A stretch of DNA of 7,979 bases, taken from the NCBI GenBank assembly GCA_949427775.1, contig CASQEL010000080.1, positions 1 to 7,979 on the forward strand. Reading direction: 5' to 3'. Source of the DNA: an uncultured Desulfovibrionaceae bacterium (lineage in GTDB: Bacteria > Desulfobacterota > Desulfovibrionia > Desulfovibrionales > Desulfovibrionaceae). Positions within the stretch are counted from its first letter, which is position 1, and the number at the start of each line of letters is the position of its first letter. Positions 1 to 6,777 of this stretch are shown here, piece after piece. A model generated the notes under the pieces. It made no database searches and was not told the origin of the DNA. It worked only from the letters and a program-made list of their open reading frames with translations. Position numbers and translations under genes: made by a program.

Positions 1-1000
1 GGATGTCCCGCTCCTGATGGATTTTGGTGACGATCTGAGCGTTGAGGGTCTGCATCAGTTCTTTCAGCTCCGCGCGCACGCTGCCGGGCTCCATGCTCTC
101 GCCCTTGGCCGGGCAGCCGAAGATCTGTTCCCGTTCGGCACGGGACAGATGGGCGAAAAACTGCGCGAAACCGGGTACGGCGTCGCATTTGGTGAACACC
201 AGATACACCGGCACGTGCGAGCGCAGGCGCTTGAGGGCCTCGCTGAGTCTGATGCGCAGGGTGCGGGCCAGGTGTTCCCGCCGGGGCGCGTCGTTGTCGA
301 TAATGTCGCGCATGCTCACGCAGACGATGATGCCGTTGAGGGGCCGGGCCGGACGCACCTTGAACAGGCCGCGCAGCAGCGCCGTCCAGCTCTTGTGGGC
401 CGGGGAGCCGGGGCGGCTTTCGGCATACGCGCCCGGAACATCCACGAACAGGGCTTCGTTGCTGTAGAGCACGTCGCAGTGTTCCGTGGCCTTGAGCTGG
501 TAGAGGTGCCTGTCCGCCTGCTCGTTGAGCGGGAACTTGAGACCGGAGTTGAGCAGCACCGAGGTTTTGCCGCCGTTGCTCGTGCCCAGCAGCAGGTACC
601 AGGGCAGGACGTAGCGGGAGCGGCTTTTGGGACCGTAGAAATTGGAGGTGGTGACGACCTTGACCGCCGCCTTCAGGCGTTCCCGGATGTCCCGGAGCTC
701 TTCGCGCAGGGCGGCCTTGTCCGCCTCTTCCCGCTCGCGCAGGCGGGCCGTCTCCGGGTCGGCCAGTTCCCTTTTGCGGCGACGCGAGGAAGACACGGCC
801 ACGAACAGTCCCCAGCAGAATATGATCGCCACCGTGGCCACCAGCCGGGCGATGACGCCCTCCAGGGGAATATGCCCCGCGAAGGCCACCAACGGCCCCA
901 GAAGCCATACCAGCAGAATGCAGAACAAAGCGACGCACAGGGCGGCCACCCACGGGGTGGCCAGGGCCTGTCCCAGGGCGCGGAAAAACCGGGCGATCAT
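1..1000 (-). CDS. tssM: TssM/IcmF, T6SS inner-membrane complex protein (N-terminal part; gene runs off the left edge)
   Basis: This is the N-terminal 333 residues of the large T6SS membrane-complex protein that spans the inner membrane and reaches TssJ in the periplasm; the rest lies beyond base 1. Two hydrophobic helices at about residues 16-40 and 49-70 form a hairpin, followed by a basic stretch (SSRRRKR) and a charged helical linker. A cytoplasmic P-loop NTPase domain follows. Its Walker A is GTSNGGKT (139-146), the Walker B/G3-like motif is LFVDVPG (184-190) and the G4-like motif is TKCD (270-273). The segment LPWYLLLG just before the P-loop and NSGLKFPL just after it are characteristic of TssM. 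The Walker A keeps the GxxxxGK[ST] pattern but lacks the GSGKT ending I would expect in many TssM proteins. The ATG lies in an ATGA overlap with the tssL stop, so the two are probably translationally coupled. The reading frame is open to the window edge with no break. The family call is secure; total length cannot be seen. Confidence 0.95.
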   Translation of the reverse strand, partial: MIARFFRALGQALATPWVAALCVALFCILLVWLLGPLVAFAGHIPLEGVIARLVATVAIIFCWGLFVAVSSSRRRKRELADPETARLREREEADKAALREELRDIRERLKAAVKVVTTSNFYGPKSRSRYVLPWYLLLGTSNGGKTSVLLNSGLKFPLNEQADRHLYQLKATEHCDVLYSNEALFVDVPGAYAESRPGSPAHKSWTALLRGLFKVRPARPLNGIIVCVSMRDIIDNDAPRREHLARTLRIRLSEALKRLRSHVPVYLVFTKCDAVPGFAQFFAHLSRAEREQIFGCPAKGESMEPGSVRAELKELMQTLNAQIVTKIHQERDI

Positions 1001-1953
1001 GGGCGCACCTCCGTGGCCGTGGCGGGTTCCTCAGCGGGATCGGACGCCGCCTCTTCCGCGGGGGGCGGCGCGGGCGGCGTTTCCGCCGGCACAAAGGGCC
1101 GGGCCGCCGGAACATGCCGGGAAAAATGGGTGAGCAGCGGGTCGGCCCTGCCGTTCAGGGTGTTGGAGAATCCCCAGAAGATGACCGCGATGCCGAAAAC
1201 CACCACCAGGGCGATGAGCCAGAACGGCACATAGGCGTAGGTTTTGTGTTTGCGCGGCTCTACCGTGATTTTACGGGACAGATCCGGGCTGGGTTCGCCC
1301 CGCAGCAGGCGGACCTGTCGGTAGATCTGGTCGCGCAGGGATTCCAGGGCCAGCGGTCCTCTGTCCTGGACGCGGTATTTGCCCTCGAATCCCAGGCTCA
1401 GCAGCAGGTAGATCAGCTCCAGCAGGTAGAGGCGACTGGCGGGCTGCTCCATGGTGCGGCTGAGCACGTCGAAAAAGACTTCGCCGCCCCAGGTGTCCTG
1501 GTGAAACGTGCTGAGCAGGGAGTGCTGCTGCCACTGCCCCTGCGCGCCGGGAATGGCGGAGGTGGTGACGCTTTCGTCCAGGGCCGTGCACAGCAGGTAC
1601 TGCGCGGCGTTGACCTGGGCCTCGCTCACGCCCAGCGCCGCCGCCTGGGCGTTGAAACCTCGGATTTCCGCTTCCAGGCGGACGCGCAGTTCCTCCAGGT
1701 TGGCCTCGCGCGCGGCCCGCAGGCGCACGATTTCCAGCAGCAGACGGGAGGCCGCGTTGACCAGGGGATTGAGGCCGGGCGTAAACTCGTCGAAGGACGT
1801 CTGCTGCGCCAGATAGGGAGCCTGACGCGGCGCCTGCCGCCCCGGCGCCACGGCCACGGGGGTGAACGGCAGATCCGCGGCCGGAGAGCGGGATTCTCCG
1901 GTAAACAGCACCACGGTCTTGTCCAGTTCGGGATGGGAAGTCTGCTGTGACAT
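997..1953 (-). CDS. tssL: TssL/DotU, T6SS inner-membrane complex protein without a peptidoglycan-binding domain
   Basis: This 318-residue protein has one C-terminal membrane anchor and, with TssM and TssJ, forms the T6SS membrane complex. Its cytoplasmic part contacts TssK. Family marks in order are NPLVNAASRLL (62-72), the helical core with YLLCTALDE (119-127), a segment rich in W, H and G (141-157) leading to VFFDVL, and LLLSLGFEGKYRV (183-195). The single transmembrane helix is at about residues 240-262 (FWLIALVVVFGIAVIFW). The roughly 55 residues after the helix should be periplasmic. They end in a Pro/Ala/Glu-rich tail, not in the OmpA-like peptidoglycan-binding domain carried by some TssL proteins. 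The N-terminal 60 residues are not obviously conserved. The start is supported by GGAG 9 nt upstream, within the end of tssK. The gene lies 3 nt after tssK and overlaps tssM by 4 nt. Confidence 0.95.
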   Translation of the reverse strand: MSQQTSHPELDKTVVLFTGESRSPAADLPFTPVAVAPGRQAPRQAPYLAQQTSFDEFTPGLNPLVNAASRLLLEIVRLRAAREANLEELRVRLEAEIRGFNAQAAALGVSEAQVNAAQYLLCTALDESVTTSAIPGAQGQWQQHSLLSTFHQDTWGGEVFFDVLSRTMEQPASRLYLLELIYLLLSLGFEGKYRVQDRGPLALESLRDQIYRQVRLLRGEPSPDLSRKITVEPRKHKTYAYVPFWLIALVVVFGIAVIFWGFSNTLNGRADPLLTHFSRHVPAARPFVPAETPPAPPPAEEAASDPAEEPATATEVRP

Positions 1954-1956
1954 GCC

Positions 1957-3297
1957 TTACTCCTTGATGGCCCAGAGTTGCAGCGCAAGGCCGGGAAAGA
2001 CTCCCGATACGTGCAGCGCGCAGCCTGTGGAGGCTTCCAGCTGGGCGCGTTGCTGGGAGGTGAAGTCCAACTGAAAATAGCTCTTGCCCGCGTGGAAGGG
2101 GATCTGGCGGGGCGCCACGGGCATGGGCTGGATTTTCACGCCCGGCAGATGGGTGTTGACCAGCTCCCGGATGTTTTCCGGCGTGCCGATCTTGATCTGC
2201 TTGGGCAGCAGGGCGCGCAGGCTTTCCTGATCCATGTCCGCCTGGGCCACCAGCACGAACAGCGCCGTGCCCAGCAGGTTCTTGTCGTGGATGGGCGCAA
2301 GTTGGACGTTGTTCTTGCGCTGCTGCAGGGAAAGCAGGATGGCGTGCTGCTCCAGCACCATGCTCAGGGCGTAGCGGGCCTGTTCCATAAGCGCGGCGAA
2401 ACAGTGGTGCTGCGCGCCGTGATCGTAGGCCCCCAGATCGTTGGGCCGCTTGGTCCGTTCGGAAAAGGTGGACAGTTCCCCGGCCAGAGAGAGCAGTTGG
2501 CGGTAAAACGCCTCGGGATGCAGACCGGGCGTGTTGTCCAGATGCCGGAACAGCGGTTCCATGCGGTTCAGGCACTGGAGCAGCATGAAGTCCCCCAGCT
2601 CGGCGGTGCCGGTCTGCCCGGCGTTGCTCACCCGGTTGGCGATGTGATCCGCCCGGTGGGTCAGCAGGCCGATGATCTCGCGCAGATAGCCGGTGAGCGC
2701 CGGGGACGCCTCCAGGTGCAGAAAGGTGGGCATGAACGCCTTGTCCAGCAACACGCTTTTGTCCTGACGGCATTCCACCACATGGGCCACGGGCATGGTC
2801 ACGTAGCCCTTGAGCGCGGATTCCTCCTCGAACATCAGACGCAGGTCGAAGCGCCCGCAGAGAATGCCGGTTTCGCTGCTGTTTTTTTCCTTGTAGGCGT
2901 TGTGATCGCGGATGCGCAGGGGCGTGCGGATGTAGCGCGTGGCCAGGCCGGAGGTTTCCTCGTCGCGGGTTTCCGCCCCGCCTTCCACAGCCATGGGCAG
3001 CGCCAGCATGATGCGCTTGTTGGTGAGGCCGGGGGTCATGTCCAGGGAGAGCGGAGCCTGGCCGTGGCCGATTTCAAACAGCGTGCCGTCGGGCAGCATG
3101 CCCCGTGCCTTGCTGAGCACCACTTTGCCAAGGCTGAGGTATTGTTCGTCGATGAGAAATTCCGTGAACCCCCAGGCATAGGGGGTGAGACTGGATCCGC
3201 GCAGGCGCAACTGCGCGTCCACATAGCGATCCTGTTGCTGAAAGTGCACCGGGCTCACGCCCATGCCTTCCGTCCAAATCACCCGTTCAGGAAGCAT
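1957..3297 (-). CDS. tssK: TssK, T6SS baseplate protein linking to the membrane complex
   Basis: This 446-residue protein matches the usual TssK length. TssK is a trimeric baseplate component that connects the TssF/G/E wedge to the cytoplasmic parts of TssL and TssM. The N-terminus is diagnostic: VIWTEGMGVSPVHFQQQDRY (residues 6-25) is the family's conserved W-EGM---P-HFQQQDRY signature. The first roughly 180 residues fit the N-terminal shoulder-like domain. A helical middle follows (about 185-320, including LSLAGELSTF and LEQHAILLSLQQRK). The C-terminal domain (about 325-446, with a PVAPRQIPFHAGKSYFQL stretch) is the part known to bind the membrane complex. The ATG has a GGGAG Shine-Dalgarno sequence 8 nt upstream. 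A 52-bp gap separates it from the small gene upstream, unlike the tight spacing of the other core genes. No breaks or missing regions are seen. Confidence 0.96.
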   Translation of the reverse strand: MLPERVIWTEGMGVSPVHFQQQDRYVDAQLRLRGSSLTPYAWGFTEFLIDEQYLSLGKVVLSKARGMLPDGTLFEIGHGQAPLSLDMTPGLTNKRIMLALPMAVEGGAETRDEETSGLATRYIRTPLRIRDHNAYKEKNSSETGILCGRFDLRLMFEEESALKGYVTMPVAHVVECRQDKSVLLDKAFMPTFLHLEASPALTGYLREIIGLLTHRADHIANRVSNAGQTGTAELGDFMLLQCLNRMEPLFRHLDNTPGLHPEAFYRQLLSLAGELSTFSERTKRPNDLGAYDHGAQHHCFAALMEQARYALSMVLEQHAILLSLQQRKNNVQLAPIHDKNLLGTALFVLVAQADMDQESLRALLPKQIKIGTPENIRELVNTHLPGVKIQPMPVAPRQIPFHAGKSYFQLDFTSQQRAQLEASTGCALHVSGVFPGLALQLWAIKE

Positions 3298-3302
3298 CCC
3301 TG

Positions 3303-3316
3303 TTTCTCCCGAGAAA
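3303..3316. repeat. 14-bp perfect palindrome over the tssK ribosome-binding site
   Basis: TTTCTC-CC-GAGAAA on the plus strand is a perfect dyad with a 2-base centre. It lies in the 52-bp gap before tssK and overlaps the GGGAG Shine-Dalgarno sequence of that gene (minus strand). As RNA it could form only a weak stem of about five pairs with a CGGG loop. As DNA it could be a small operator. It could also be chance. The gap otherwise shows no convincing promoter or terminator. Confidence 0.3.
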
Positions 3317-3349
3317 AAATCCGTTACAGCGTTTCCATGGTGACGCGCG

Positions 3350-3733
3350 TTATTCCTCGTCGGATTTGGGTCGGGCCTTAATCACGCGCAGCAGTCTGCC
3401 GTTTCGGATATGGTAGGTCCGTCCCCGCGATGCATTGCCGTCGTACAGGTCTTCATCAGCGGGAATGGCGAAGATGACCATGATTCCGGACGGATCCTGA
3501 TTATCGCTTAACAGCAGCCTGGGCTTGAACTTCATGAGTCCTTCCCGTTCCAGTTCCGCGAATACGATCTTTTTGGCCTGCGAGACTTCCTCTTTGGTGA
3601 AGGAAACGGTGCCGCCCGCGGCTTCCGGGGAATATGTCAGGTCGTAGTTGCGCACTATAACGATATTCAGCTCCTGTTTTCCTTCGAGTATTTCTTGAAT
3701 CGTCGTATTCAATGGAGTCATATCATGCATCAT
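3350..3733 (-). CDS. Small protein of unknown family, candidate immunity protein to the PAAR-JAMM protein
   Basis: I do not recognise this 127-residue protein. It is soluble, with no signal peptide or membrane helix, and slightly acidic (about 20 Asp/Glu against 17 Lys/Arg). It has a predicted-looking helix at about 46-66 (KEEVSQAKKIVFAELERE), a strand-like hydrophobic segment (GIMVIFAIP) and a basic C-terminal strand region ending in SDEE. The immunity role is inferred from position: it starts 2 nt after the stop of a PAAR protein with a C-terminal enzymatic domain, is small, and shares that domain's lower GC content (about 40% at its 5' end, 50-58% further on). Lack of a signal peptide suggests it acts in the cytoplasm. 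The start is uncertain: ATG at 3733, 3730 and 3721 are in frame, and the nearest purine-rich site (GAGGG) is about 13 nt before the first. A chaperone or adaptor for the effector is the main alternative. Confidence 0.6.
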   Translation of the reverse strand: MMHDMTPLNTTIQEILEGKQELNIVIVRNYDLTYSPEAAGGTVSFTKEEVSQAKKIVFAELEREGLMKFKPRLLLSDNQDPSGIMVIFAIPADEDLYDGNASRGRTYHIRNGRLLRVIKARPKSDEE

Positions 3734-3735
3734 AA

Positions 3736-4554
3736 CTATGTATTTCCCTCGCTTGTATTGTCATATACGCTTAATCCGAGCTTTCCTGTCACCATGTTTC
3801 CATCCAAAACAGCACCGGGTAATTGCAGCTTGTCAGCCAATTTTACATCATCAAAACTTTGTCCAGCAGCCTGATTTCTGAGAAGACCGGGGTGAGTATG
3901 AAATGTTCCCACAGCGTTTTCAGGAACTTGAGAAGGAAATCGTATGCCATAGGCGTCAACAGTGCCATTTTCTATGTCTTGTCTGGAAACAATATTTCCG
4001 CCCTCTATGCGCTGCAATGATATGGAGCCGTCGGCATTTCGGATAAGCCAACCTCCCTGCTCTTGAATATGGGTGACATTTCCTGCTTTATCTGTGATAT
4101 AAGAGTCATTCAAGGCGTCCATCATTTCACTTTGTAATGCCTTGAAATCAGTATTGCGAAGCATGTCGGCCAATTGTTCCCGCGTATATTTCATGGGACC
4201 GGGATTTTCCAGAGTCCGCTTTCCCGCATACTGATGCACAGGGCCTGCGGCGGCATAGAAAGCGGCGTCGGAAGGTCCGCCGCCTCCGGTCGCCGCGCTT
4301 CGGGCGACGAGGGGTGCTCCGCAGGCGGTTCTGTCGCCGTGCCGGGCGATTTTCATTCCTGCTGCAAATACCGAGGCCGCGCCTTCCGCGATGGGGAAAA
4401 CGCCCTTGCACAGGGGGCAGCTTGCCGGATCGCCCACACGGGCTACCGGCACGCCTTCCACAAGGCAGGTGCAAGAGCCGCTGAGCACCGTGCCGCCATG
4501 GGAGGTACTGTCCCCGATCAGAATGATCTCTTTGTTCTCTATGTATACGGGCAT
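3736..4554 (-). CDS. PAAR-domain T6SS spike-tip protein with a C-terminal JAMM/JAB-like domain (candidate effector)
   Basis: This 272-residue protein has two parts. Residues 1-90 are a PAAR domain, the cone that sharpens VgrG. It has Gly-rich turns, SHGGTVLSGS (18-27), VARVGDPASCPLCKG (38-51) and a final HGDRTACGA (72-80), with His/Cys suited to metal binding (H19, C46, C49, H72, C78). After a linker (about 90-120), residues 121-272 carry a JAMM-like set: E165 in an ExGGW context, H219-T-H221-P, then S233 and D236. JAMM enzymes bind zinc through this Glu/His/His/Asp set and cleave isopeptide or peptide bonds. The interval from the second His to Asp is 15 here, against 11 in canonical JAMM proteins such as Rpn11, so the loop is longer. 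The DUF4329 family of polymorphic toxins is a close alternative. An in-frame extension upstream to 4908 crosses tssJ and looks non-coding. ATG 4554 has GGAGG just upstream. GC drops sharply at about codon 120. Confidence 0.85.
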   Translation of the reverse strand: MPVYIENKEIILIGDSTSHGGTVLSGSCTCLVEGVPVARVGDPASCPLCKGVFPIAEGAASVFAAGMKIARHGDRTACGAPLVARSAATGGGGPSDAAFYAAAGPVHQYAGKRTLENPGPMKYTREQLADMLRNTDFKALQSEMMDALNDSYITDKAGNVTHIQEQGGWLIRNADGSISLQRIEGGNIVSRQDIENGTVDAYGIRFPSQVPENAVGTFHTHPGLLRNQAAGQSFDDVKLADKLQLPGAVLDGNMVTGKLGLSVYDNTSEGNT

Positions 4555-4672
4555 AGGTCCTCCGTGTATATTGCCTGCCCGGCGGGCCGGTTTTTCGCGC
4601 CGGCGTCGCCCGTCCCCGGTGGGCGTCCCGTTCCGTTTCGCGCCCGATCCGCTCCTTTTTTTCCGGCGTTCC
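4555..4672 (-). other. 118-bp gap between tssJ and the PAAR gene, with short GC-rich dyads
   Basis: This is the longest non-coding stretch in the window. Besides the PAAR ribosome-binding site it holds three short inverted repeats: GCCCG/CGGGC at 4577-4587, GCCGG/CCGGC around a 9-base loop at 4586-4604, and CGCCC/GGGCG around a 9-base loop at 4607-4625. None is followed by a T-run on the minus strand, so an intrinsic terminator is not supported. I found no convincing sigma-70 or sigma-54 promoter. In DNA this GC-rich such dyads can arise by chance. Confidence 0.4.
4559..4563 (-). promoter_or_regulatory. Ribosome-binding site GGAGG that fixes the PAAR gene start
   Basis: GGAGG on the minus strand lies four bases before the ATG at 4554. 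The protein from this ATG begins directly at the PAAR fold (MPVYIENKEI). The open frame upstream is Arg/Pro-rich, antisense-like and overlaps tssJ, so this site decides the start. Confidence 0.7.
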
Positions 4673-5479
4673 TCAGCGAGAAGTGCGCATGGGAGGCACG
4701 GCATAGGGTTCGGCGGCAGGTTGCCCGCCGCGCGCCGGATGCCCCGCGTCTTCGCCGCCGCTCCGCGGCGCTTCCGGTTCAGCCATGCCGGGCGTCCGTT
4801 CTTCTCCCTGGGGAGGCATGCGCCGGGCCTGCTCCAGTTCTTCCGGTCCCATGTATTCCTCAGGCGGGGTCGTGCGCGGCGGCGCGGGCGGCGTCTCCTC
4901 CCGATCATAGGCGGTAAGGTTCTGCTCTTCCGCGGACGGCGGCTGCGCGCGCGTGCGCGCGGCGGGCAGCTCCGGCTCTTCGGGCGGGGGCTGCCGGCGC
5001 ACGGCCTCCTCCGGATTCCAGTCTTTGGCCTTGGCGTCGGGCAGCACCAGAATGCTGGCGTCGCTCAATTCCAGGGCGATGATGTTTTCGTCGTCGGCGT
5101 TGATGGGGCGCAGGCTGCGCCAGCGGGCGCGGTTCATCTGGCGGAACCCGGCCACGATGCCCAGAAAGCGGGCTTCCGGGTTGGGCAGGTAGCTGATGGT
5201 GCGCGCTTCGCCGGGCACGAAGACCAACTCGTCCGCCGCCAGGATGTCGGACCCCAGAACCTGGACGGGGTTGTCGAAAAGCGCTTGAAAATCCGCCTGC
5301 TTGAAGGCTACTCCGCGCCGCAGTTCGTAGACTTTCACGACTACCGGCGAGGGTCTGCCGGTAAAATCCGGGTTCACATTGGGCTGGCTGGCCACCATCA
5401 GATCGGTGTGGGGCCGGGAACAGGCGGCGACGGCGCAGAGCATTGCCGCCGTCGCAACAGACAGGAGGAGCCTTTTCAT
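4673..5479 (-). CDS. tssJ: TssJ, T6SS outer-membrane lipoprotein with a long Pro/Glu-rich C-terminal tail
   Basis: TssJ is anchored in the inner leaflet of the outer membrane and binds the periplasmic part of TssM. The N-terminus is a lipoprotein signal: MKR, a hydrophobic run (4-19) and lipobox VAAC with the lipidated Cys at 20. Residue +2 is Ser, consistent with outer-membrane sorting rather than retention. The globular domain (about 25-150) shows family features: RPSPVVVKVYEL (42-53), FQALFDNP (64-71), a conserved acidic/PG turn (EL--VPG, 84-90) and LGIVAGFRQ (106-114) before ARWR. Unlike the usual TssJ of about 160-180 residues, this one continues for about 115 residues (155-268), rich in Pro, Glu and Arg with no predicted fold. 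The ATG overlaps the tagH stop (ATGA). The call is firm for the first 150 residues; the tail is unexplained. Confidence 0.92.
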   Translation of the reverse strand: MKRLLLSVATAAMLCAVAACSRPHTDLMVASQPNVNPDFTGRPSPVVVKVYELRRGVAFKQADFQALFDNPVQVLGSDILAADELVFVPGEARTISYLPNPEARFLGIVAGFRQMNRARWRSLRPINADDENIIALELSDASILVLPDAKAKDWNPEEAVRRQPPPEEPELPAARTRAQPPSAEEQNLTAYDREETPPAPPRTTPPEEYMGPEELEQARRMPPQGEERTPGMAEPEAPRSGGEDAGHPARGGQPAAEPYAVPPMRTSR

Positions 5480-6777
5480 CGCGTTCCTTCCTTGGGGCGA
5501 GCGCCCAGGGGATTGAGGGTACGGCCCTGCATTTCATAGGCGCGGGCGAAATCCTGGAAAAACAGCGCGCTCATGCCGTCGCGATCTTCGCGCAGGGCAT
5601 GGTGCATGCGGATGAAGGCGTGCCAGAGGCGCGCGGTGCGGTTGAAGCGCACCGGGCCGTTGACGTCCAGACGGTTTTCCACGGCTTTGGGGGCCAGCTT
5701 CTCCAGCAGGGCCGCGGTGGCGGCGCGCGCTCCGGCCAGCAGGCCCATATGGTGGCTGTGCAGATCCTGGAAGCCCGCGATCATGGCCTGGACCGGGGGC
5801 ATGACGCCCTTTTGCGGCGGTCCCAGCAGGGCGGCCAGGGCCGCCTCCGGCGACGGACTGAACTTCAGGGGATTGTTATTGACTCCCATGCCCGTGGTGG
5901 TGGCCGCCAGGCGCAGCTCGTTCTTGCATTGGGCGCGGTGATGCAGCGCGCGGGTCATGCCGTTCACGGAGACTTTGAGCAGCTCCGCCGCCAGGCGCAG
6001 CATGCGTTCCCGTTCTTTGGGAGAGGCCGGAGGCTCGGCAAACCCCAGCGCCTTGAAAAAGGCGTCCGTTTCCGGCACGGGAACGACGGCGGGTTCGGGC
6101 GGCGGCGCGGAAACGGGCGCGGGCGGAGCGGCGGACGCCGCCGGGATTTGGGGCTGAAGAGGAGCTTCGGGCTCGTCGGGGTCCGCGTCCCAGTTTTCCG
6201 GAATCAGCTCTTCCTGCGCGGGAATGCTCACGATAGGCTGCAAGCGGCTCTGCAACGGGTCTGTGTGATCGGCGGACATGACGGTCGGAACCGCGCGCTT
6301 GCCCAGGAGATCCTCGTACTCGTCGCCCATGCGCTTGCGGGCGAGAATCTCCTCTTCCTGATCCATGGCCAGCAGAGGGTCCAGAGACAGCCCCCTGGAA
6401 AAGGTCAGCAGCTTTTCCTCGCCCGTGGCCGAGGGGCCGGTGTAGGCGCCGGGATTCTGCAGCAACCGGGCCATGATGGTGTAGTTGCCGATGATGAACC
6501 CTTCGCCGTGTTCGATGCGGTGGCGCACGTTCTTTCCCACGGGTTCATGGCCCAGGGAAAAGTAGACGCCGTTGGCGCTCACGTCTTCCAGGTAGAAGTT
6601 GTTGTCCTCATAGGTGATCAGCGCGTGCTGGCGGGAAATTTCCCGCGTCCTGTCAGGCAGAACCCACTCGCATTCACGGGCGCGGCCGATATATCCCCCG
6701 GCCTCGCCGAACACGTGGGAAATGGGAAAGGACGCCGAAAACTTCTGCCGGCTCACTATTTCAAACATGATGTCCAT
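5476..6777 (-). CDS. tagH: TagH-like T6SS-associated FHA-domain protein
   Basis: This 433-residue protein belongs to the FHA proteins found in T6SS clusters. FHA domains bind phospho-threonine, and in studied systems they link a Ser/Thr kinase (PpkA type) to T6SS activation. The FHA domain spans about 5-108, with the expected landmarks G31-R32, S48-R49-x-H51 and N69-G70 in the order GR...SRxH...SANG. A linker (about 110-245) includes a Pro/Ala-rich stretch at 203-236. The C-terminal helical domain (about 250-418) has the T6SS FHA pattern: RLAAELLKVSVNGM (261-274), then NNPLKFSPSPEAAL (301-314), and a final helix with FFQDFARAYE (406-415). That domain separates it from generic FHA proteins. 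The start at 6777 has GGAG about 6 nt upstream and overlaps the regulator by 17 nt; Met4 (6768) is a possible alternative. No kinase or phosphatase gene is visible here. Confidence 0.92.
   Translation of the reverse strand: MDIMFEIVSRQKFSASFPISHVFGEAGGYIGRARECEWVLPDRTREISRQHALITYEDNNFYLEDVSANGVYFSLGHEPVGKNVRHRIEHGEGFIIGNYTIMARLLQNPGAYTGPSATGEEKLLTFSRGLSLDPLLAMDQEEEILARKRMGDEYEDLLGKRAVPTVMSADHTDPLQSRLQPIVSIPAQEELIPENWDADPDEPEAPLQPQIPAASAAPPAPVSAPPPEPAVVPVPETDAFFKALGFAEPPASPKERERMLRLAAELLKVSVNGMTRALHHRAQCKNELRLAATTTGMGVNNNPLKFSPSPEAALAALLGPPQKGVMPPVQAMIAGFQDLHSHHMGLLAGARAATAALLEKLAPKAVENRLDVNGPVRFNRTARLWHAFIRMHHALREDRDGMSALFFQDFARAYEMQGRTLNPLGARPKEGTR

Noticed and set aside
17..1234. Long plus-strand open frame opposite tssM and tssL
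   Set aside because: It is antisense to two well-recognised proteins, has biased Arg/Ala/Gly/Gln composition and no recognisable motifs. Such frames are expected opposite GC-rich genes with strong third-position bias.
1271..2773. 500-codon minus-strand frame overlapping tssK and tssL in another frame
   Set aside because: It is out of frame with both recognised genes, rich in Arg, Pro, Gly and Ala, and crosses their junction, so it is a shadow of GC-rich coding sequence.
1978..3381. Long plus-strand open frame opposite tssK
   Set aside because: It mirrors tssK codon bias, has no domain or convincing ribosome-binding site, and overlaps a secure gene entirely.
4192..4194. Separate gene starting at the internal Met121 of the PAAR-JAMM protein
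   Set aside because: The frame is continuous from the PAAR domain, no Shine-Dalgarno sequence precedes this ATG, and the junction looks like a domain linker. The GC step still makes past fusion likely.
4577..4625. Intrinsic terminator between tssJ and the PAAR gene
   Set aside because: The stems are short and no T-run follows on the transcribed strand.
4555..4908. N-terminal extension of the PAAR protein from an ATG at 4908
   Set aside because: The extra sequence is Arg/Pro-rich, most of it overlaps the end of tssJ out of frame, and a good ribosome-binding site with a PAAR-type N-terminus occurs at 4554.
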